Shown in pieces: positions 59,113 through 64,000 of a stretch of DNA of 64,000 nucleotides (the stretch's first letter is position 1; every line of letters begins with the position of its first letter). The DNA is from Rhizobium sp. 32-5/1 (lineage in GTDB: Bacteria > Pseudomonadota > Alphaproteobacteria > Rhizobiales > Rhizobiaceae), in the NCBI RefSeq assembly GCF_029537235.1, contig NZ_CP120638.1, positions 1,922,001 to 1,986,000 on the forward strand, in the 5' to 3' direction. The notes under the pieces are model-generated. The model was given only the letters and a program-made list of their open reading frames with translations. It was not told where the DNA came from and did no database searches. Position numbers and translations under genes: made by a program.

Positions 59113-60593
59113 ATGTTTGGGAAACGCGGAAACGAAGGCTTCGGCAAGAGCGGCACGGTCACTCCGACCGCACCGGCACCTATGCCTGCTGCAACCGCCG
59201 TGATGGAAAAGCCGGGGGCGGCCGCGCCCGTCCTGGCCGATCCGGTCCGGGACGCTGGCGCAACACCGGTCCGGGCACAGCCATCGCCACCACCGGCTCG
59301 GAAAAAGCCGCCCGCACCGAAGACTACTACGACACCAAGAGCCAGGTTTTCTCGGCACTGATCGACACGATCGACCTTTCGCAGCTTGCAAAACTCGACA
59401 CTGAAAGTGCCCGCGAAGAAATCCGCGACATCGTCAACGACATCATCACGATCAAAAATTTCGCGATGTCGATTTCCGAGCAGGAAGAACTGCTCGATGA
59501 CATCTGCAACGACGTGCTAGGCTACGGTCCGCTGGAGCCGCTGCTTGCCCGCGACGATATTGCTGATATCATGGTGAATGGTGCCGGTCAGACTTTCATC
59601 GAAGTCGGCGGCAAGACGATCGAGTCCGAAGTTCGGTTCCGCGACAATGCACAGCTTTTGTCGATCTGCCAACGCATCGTGTCCCAGGTCGGCCGCCGCG
59701 TCGATGAATCAAGCCCGATTTGCGACGCCCGCTTACCTGACGGCTCCCGCGTCAACGTCATCGCGCCGCCGCTTGCCATCGACGGCACGGCGCTCACCAT
59801 CCGCAAATTCAAGAAGGACAAGCTGAAGCTCGATCAGTTGGTCAAGTTTGGCGCGATTACCCCGGAAGGTGCGGTTCTTCTGCAAATCATCGGCCGAGTC
59901 CGCTGCAACATCGTCATTTCCGGCGGTACCGGCTCGGGTAAGACAACGCTGCTCAACTGCCTGACAGGCTATATCGACCTCGAAGAGCGCGTCATCACCT
60001 GTGAAGACACGGCTGAACTACAGCTGCAGCAACCGCACGTCGTTCGCCTGGAAACCCGTCCGCCGAACATCGAGGGCGAGGGCGAGATCACCATGCGTGA
60101 CCTCATCAAAAACTGCCTGCGTATGCGGCCCGAACGCATCATCGTCGGCGAAGTCCGCGGACCTGAGGTCTTCGACCTTCTGCAGGCCATGAACACCGGT
60201 CACGACGGCTCGATGGGCACGATCCACGCCAACACGCCGCGCGAATGCCTGAGCCGCATGGAATCGATGATCGCCATGGGTGGCTATACGCTGCCGGCCA
60301 AGACCGTGCGCGAAATCATCGCCGGATCGATCGACGTCATCATCCAGGCCGCGCGCCTGCGCGATGGCTCGCGCCGCATCACCCACATCACCGAAGTGAT
60401 CGGGATGGAAGGCGACGTGATCATCACGCAGGATCTGATGCGTTTCGAAATGGACGGCGAAGACGCCAACGGCAAGATTATCGGCCGCCACAAGTCGACC
60501 GGTATCGGCCGCCCCCATTTCTGGGATCGTGCCCGCTACTTCAACGAAGACAAGCGGCTCGCCGCGACCCTTGACGCCATGGAAAAGGACTGA
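59113..60593 (+). CDS. cpaF: Flp pilus secretion ATPase CpaF/TadA, frameshifted
   Basis: Hexameric motor that powers pilus assembly. The N-terminus is a Pro/Ala-rich linker ([11 protein letters not shown], then APAPMPAA). One A restored in AAAAA at 59302-59306 joins it to [19 protein letters not shown] and the ATPase core. The core has [14 protein letters not shown] (Walker A, about 280), the Asp box, [37 protein letters not shown] (Walker B and His box). 493 residues when corrected, as in rhizobial CtpG. Confidence 0.94.
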
Positions 60594-60601
60594 GTGACCT
60601 C

Positions 60602-61612
60602 ATGTTCGGAATAGACATCACCATTTTGGCTATCGTCGGTCTCGTCGCACTCGCAACGGCCGGGCTAGCCTATGGTGTGCTGTTCTCGCGCATTGAAACC
60701 GAGAAGAAGGCTGAGAGCCGCGTCCGCAAGGTCAAGTCCGCCGAGACGGACCGGGTGAAGATGAAGCAGGCGCGCGATCGCATGAGCGAAATGTCGAAGC
60801 GGCGCAAGTCGGTTCAGGATTCGCTGAAGGATCTCGAAAAGAAGCAGCAGGAAAAAGCCTCCCGAAAGACACCGGCCATGAAGGTAAGACTGGTTCAGGC
60901 CGGTCTTTCGATCTCCGTCCCGCAGTTTTACATGATGAGTTTTGTGCTGGGTCTGTTCATCTCCATTCTGGTCTTTCTTGGGACTGGAAATCCGCTGGTG
61001 GCTGGTGGCCTTCTTGTCGTCGTGACTGCCGGTCTTCCCCGCTGGCTGATCAATTTCCTGATCAAGCGGCGCGGCAAAAAGTTTCTTGAAGAATTTCCGA
61101 ATGCGCTTGATGTCATGGTTCGCTCCATCAAATCCGGTCTGCCGCTCAACGATGCAATCAGGTTGATCGCCAATGATGGCCAGGAACCAGTGAAATCGGA
61201 ATTCAAGCGCGTTATCGAAGCTCAGCAGCTGGGCCTTAATATCCCGGAAGCCTGCGCCCGCATGGTCAATGTTGTGCCACTGCCCGAGGTGAATTTCTTT
61301 GCCATTGTGATTGGCATCCAAGCGCAGGCCGGCGGCAATCTTTCCGAGGCCATCGGCAACCTGTCAAAGGTTCTGCGCGAGCGCCGAAAGATGAAATCCA
61401 AGGTTCAGGCATTGTCGATGGAAGCTAAGGCATCGGCCTGCATCATCGGCGCGCTTCCGTTCATCGTTTCTTTTCTCGTGTACGTAACCTCACCCGAATA
61501 CATGATGGTTCTGTTCACCGATCCTCGCGGCCACATGATTATGGGCGCATCCGCCGTCTGGATGAGCATCGGCATCTGGGTGATGCGCAACATGATCAAC
61601 TTCGACATTTGA
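60602..61612 (+). CDS. tadB: Flp pilus inner-membrane protein TadB
   Basis: A 336-residue type II secretion F-domain protein. One N-terminal helix is followed by a basic cytoplasmic stretch with many Lys/Arg (about 30-90), two central helices, and the T2SF motif FPNALDVMVRSIKSGLPLNDAIRLI, then LSEAIGNLSKVLRERRKMKSKVQALSMEAKASACII and C-terminal helices. Platform for the pilus with TadC; starts 8 bases after cpaF. Confidence 0.94.
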   Translation: MFGIDITILAIVGLVALATAGLAYGVLFSRIETEKKAESRVRKVKSAETDRVKMKQARDRMSEMSKRRKSVQDSLKDLEKKQQEKASRKTPAMKVRLVQAGLSISVPQFYMMSFVLGLFISILVFLGTGNPLVAGGLLVVVTAGLPRWLINFLIKRRGKKFLEEFPNALDVMVRSIKSGLPLNDAIRLIANDGQEPVKSEFKRVIEAQQLGLNIPEACARMVNVVPLPEVNFFAIVIGIQAQAGGNLSEAIGNLSKVLRERRKMKSKVQALSMEAKASACIIGALPFIVSFLVYVTSPEYMMVLFTDPRGHMIMGASAVWMSIGIWVMRNMINFDI

Positions 61613-61625
61613 AAGCGGTTTTGCC

Positions 61626-62611
61626 ATGAGCGAAGGCCTGATCAGCACACTGACCGATCCGAACGTGATTCTTGCGTTCCTCGTTTCGATCGCCGTCCTC
61701 GGCACGTTCTACACGCTGGCGGCTCCCTTTTTGAAGGGGCTAATCTTGAGAAGCGGATGAAGTCGGTGGCGACGGAGCGCGAACTGATCCGCGCCCGGGA
61801 GCGCGCACGTCTCAACACCGAGACTGTCGGCAATAAGGCGTCGCTGCGCGCGCAAAACAATCACTCGGTTCGTCAGATCGTTGATCGACTCAACCTGAAA
61901 CAGGCCCTGATGGACGAAAAGACGGTCAATCGTCTGAAGTCGGCCGGCTACCGCTCGCAGAACGCCCTCAACACCTTCCTGTTTGCTCGCTTCTGTCTGC
62001 CTTTCGTATTCTTGGCCGTCGGCGCATTCTATATTTTCGGTCTCGGCTACCTCGGTGAAAAACCTCTGCCGATGCGTATCCTGGCCACGATCACCATCGC
62101 CTATCTCGGTTTCTATGCACCGAATATCTTTGTTTCAAATGCTGTCTCCAAGCGCCAGCATTCGATCACCCGGGCATGGCCAGACGCGCTCGACCTGCTG
62201 CTGATCTGCGTCGAATCCGGTATCTCGATGGAAATCGCCATGAAGCGTGTGGCAGATGAAATCGCGGCGCAATCAACAGCGCTGGCTGAAGAACTCGTGC
62301 TGACTACGGCAGAACTCTCCTTCCTGCCGGATCGTCGCGTCGCGCTGGAAAACCTGGGCACCCGGACCGGTCTCGATTCGGTCAGGGCCGTGATGCAGGC
62401 GCTGATCCAGGCCGATCGCTACGGTACGCCGATCGCACAGGCGCTGCGAGTTCTCGCGCAGGAAAGCCGCGACCAGCGCATGAACGAGGCGGAAAAGAAG
62501 GCGGCCGCCCTGCCGCCGAAACTGACCGTACCGATGATCCTGTTCTTCCTGCCGGTCCTGATCGCCGTCATTCTCGGACCGGCTGGCATCCAGGTTTCCG
62601 ACAAGTTCTGA
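61626..62611 (+). CDS. tadC: Flp pilus inner-membrane protein TadC, frameshifted near the N-terminus
   Basis: Second T2SF-domain platform protein. The true start MSEGLISTLTDPNVILAFLVSIAVLGTFYTLAAPFLKG is in a different frame from the rest; restoring one G in GGGG at 61736-61739 continues it as ANLEKRMKSVATEREL. The core WPDALDLLLICVESGISMEIAMKRVADEI and GTPIAQALRVLAQESRDQRMNEAEKKAAALPPKLTVPMILFFLPVLI is diagnostic. 328 residues when corrected. Ends the pilus operon. Confidence 0.93.
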
Positions 62612-62711
62612 CCTTACTCCCGGCAAACTGCCGAAGCGGTAGGCGATGACGGTGCTTTATGCTAGGCGTCGCGCTCACACGAGCGCACCGCCATATTGCA
62701 TGGAGACGATC

Positions 62712-62921
62712 ATGACGACCGAACAGACACGCCTCATACAACTCGAAGAGACGGTTGCGCATCAGACCAAGACCATCGAGGAGCTTTCCGACCAGCTGGC
62801 GGAGCAATGGACGGTTGTCGAGCAGGTCCGCGCCAAGCTTGACCGCCTGACCGAGCGTTTTCTCACCCTTGAAGAGCAAAGCATAGACGCACCCGCGAAC
62901 GCCCCTCCCCCGCATTATTGA
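62712..62921 (+). CDS. slyX: SlyX family protein
   Basis: A 69-residue protein, almost wholly a predicted coiled coil with heptads (LIQLEETVAHQTKTIEELSDQLAEQWTVVEQVRAKLDRL) and the SlyX end PPPHY. The family has no known function; E. coli slyX is near slyD. I chose the second ATG, since the first 22 residues of the longer frame are unlike. Monocistronic with a downstream terminator. Confidence 0.88.
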   Translation: MTTEQTRLIQLEETVAHQTKTIEELSDQLAEQWTVVEQVRAKLDRLTERFLTLEEQSIDAPANAPPPHY

Positions 62922-62956
62922 ACGCTGTCGTTGGATAATCCGGACGGGACAAAGAA

Positions 62957-62983
62957 AACCGCCGGTCCTTAGGACCGGCGGTT
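62957..62983. terminator. Bidirectional terminator between slyX and the BMP gene
   Basis: A 12-base inverted repeat (AACCGCCGGTCC and its complement) around TTA, between convergent genes. On the minus strand it is followed by TTTTCTTT, so it ends the BMP transcript most strongly. Confidence 0.9.
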
Positions 62984-63010
62984 CATCAGCAGACAGGATT
63001 GGCGACGACC

Positions 63011-64000
63011 TTAGTAAGGGCAGGCCTCGTCGGACATGTAGTCGTGAATCTGAATCGTACCTGCGATAATGTCAGCCTTGGCCTTTTCGACGGCTGCAGC
63101 CATTTCCGGGGTGATCAGGGCCTTGTTGTTGTCGTCGAGTGCATAGCCGACGCCATCTTCCTTCAGGCCGAGATTGGAAATACCGAAGGCATAGGTGTCA
63201 TCCTTGGCGGACTTGAACGCATCATAGACGGCGACATCGACGCGCTTCAGCATCGAGGTCAGAACCTTGCCCGGCTGCATGCCGTTCTGGTTCGAGTCCA
63301 CACCGATCCCGAGTTTGCCGGCATCTGCCGCTGCCTGAAGAACACCCACACCGGTTCCGCCCGCTGCGTGGTAGACAACATCCGAACCCTGGTCGATCTG
63401 CGACTTGGCAATTTCGCCACCCTTGACCGGATCGTTCCACGCATCTGGCGTCGTGCCAGTGAATGCTTCAAGCACTTTGACGTCCGCGCCGGTCGACTTT
63501 GCTCCGCCAACATAGCCGCATGAGAACTTGTGGATCAGCGGAATGTCCATGCCGCCGACGAAGCTGACGGTCTTTGTCTTGGAAGCCAGGCCAGCGAGAA
63601 CGCCGACGAGGTATGAGCCTTCCTGCTCCTTGAACACGACGGACTTCACGTTCGGCAGATCGACAACCATGTCGATGATTGCAAACTTGGTGTCCTTGTA
63701 TTCCGGAGCGACCTTTTCAAGCGCTGCGGCCCAGGAGAAACCGGCCATGACGATGGGGTTGTTGCCGTCGCCAGCAAAGCGGCGAAGTGCCTGCTCACGC
63801 TGCGCGTCGTTGGCAATTTCGAACTCGCGATATTCGATGCCGCTTTCGGCCTTAAACTTCTCGGCGCCGTTAAAGGCTGCCTCGTTGAAGGATTTGTCGA
63901 ACTTGCCGCCCAGATCATAGATGATCGCGGGCTTGATATCGGCGGCCAGCGCTGTCGCCGACATCATCGAAAAAGCAAGGAGACCGAGGAGGGTTTTTTC
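63011..64000 (-). CDS. BMP-family nucleoside-binding protein (5' end outside the window)
   Basis: Periplasmic substrate-binding protein of the BMP/PnrA class. The frame is open to the window edge, and the first visible residues (EKTLLGLLAFSMMSATALAA) are part of the signal peptide, ending at ALA. The mature part starts DIKPAIIYDLGGKFDKSFNEAAFNGAEKF, with the BMP motifs GFSWAAALEKVAPEYKDTKFAIID, GSYLVGVLAGL, SFVGGMDIPLIHKFSCGYVGG and HAAGGTGVGVLQAA. It is a plausible binding protein for the nucleoside transporter at 41.6-45.2 kb, which lacks one, unless a second transporter lies beyond the window. Confidence 0.92.
   Translation of the reverse strand, partial: EKTLLGLLAFSMMSATALAADIKPAIIYDLGGKFDKSFNEAAFNGAEKFKAESGIEYREFEIANDAQREQALRRFAGDGNNPIVMAGFSWAAALEKVAPEYKDTKFAIIDMVVDLPNVKSVVFKEQEGSYLVGVLAGLASKTKTVSFVGGMDIPLIHKFSCGYVGGAKSTGADVKVLEAFTGTTPDAWNDPVKGGEIAKSQIDQGSDVVYHAAGGTGVGVLQAAADAGKLGIGVDSNQNGMQPGKVLTSMLKRVDVAVYDAFKSAKDDTYAFGISNLGLKEDGVGYALDDNNKALITPEMAAAVEKAKADIIAGTIQIHDYMSDEACPY

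Noticed and set aside
1..64000. CRISPR array, tRNA, rRNA or insertion sequence
   Set aside because: No regular spaced repeats, cloverleaf-like sequence, rRNA segments or transposase motifs were seen.

Overview
The window is alphaproteobacterial chromosome, almost certainly Rhizobiaceae (Rhizobium/Agrobacterium/Sinorhizobium relatives). The evidence is the gene order rpsT-mutM-ubiE-ubiB-coaBC next to dnaA, an iolCDEB-iolR-oxidoreductase inositol locus arranged as in Sinorhizobium meliloti, a Ctp/Cpa-type Flp pilus locus, a RIME-like palindromic repeat, and high-GC codon use. I see no rRNA, tRNA, CRISPR array, phage or transposase.

Layout. 0-7 kb: end of an isochorismatase-type hydrolase, a NIPSNAP protein, a DMT exporter beside an Lrp regulator, dut, prfC, a HAD phosphatase, a LysE exporter beside an AraC regulator, and a GFA-type zinc protein. 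7-15 kb: myo-inositol catabolism (iolB, iolE, iolD, iolC, the RpiR-type repressor iolR, a Gfo/Idh/MocA oxidoreductase), with GGAA/TTCC operator motifs. 15-25 kb: class II glutamine amidotransferase, coaBC, a MacAB-like efflux pair, a tiny His/Lys/Tyr-rich secreted protein, ubiB, ubiE, mutM, rpsT. 25-28 kb: a 990-base non-coding region and dnaA. 28-41 kb: M17 aminopeptidase, a TadD-like TPR lipoprotein, a serine hydrolase, an HDAC-family amidohydrolase, a complete polyamine-type ABC transporter, a YtcJ-like amidohydrolase and a 975-residue kinase/aminotransferase fusion. 41-51 kb: nucleoside import and salvage, with a BMP-type ABC transporter, cdd, deoC and deoA rightward and deoB, add and upp leftward, and a retropepsin-like protease between them. 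51-62.6 kb: Flp/Tad pilus locus, with two TadE-like pseudopilins and a small CpaC-N-terminal-like protein leftward, and pilin, cpaA-F, tadB and tadC rightward. 62.7-64 kb: slyX and a BMP-family nucleoside-binding protein cut by the window edge.

How the genes work together. The iol genes form a substrate-induced catabolic operon under IolR. The nucleoside transporter feeds deaminases, phosphorylase, phosphopentomutase and deoxyribose-phosphate aldolase, so that bases are salvaged and deoxyribose enters central metabolism. The polyamine transporter next to an HDAC-type deacetylase suggests use of acetylated polyamines. The pilus genes encode a complete adhesive Flp pilus machine, possibly under CtrA with the unlinked tadD.

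A major caveat affects reading of the window. At least 15 genes, including dnaA and prfC, are interrupted by single-base shortfalls in homopolymer runs. I treat these as sequencing undercalls, give full-length coordinates that span the shift, and describe each one. I did not run any searches; assignments rest on motifs and recognisable family sequence.
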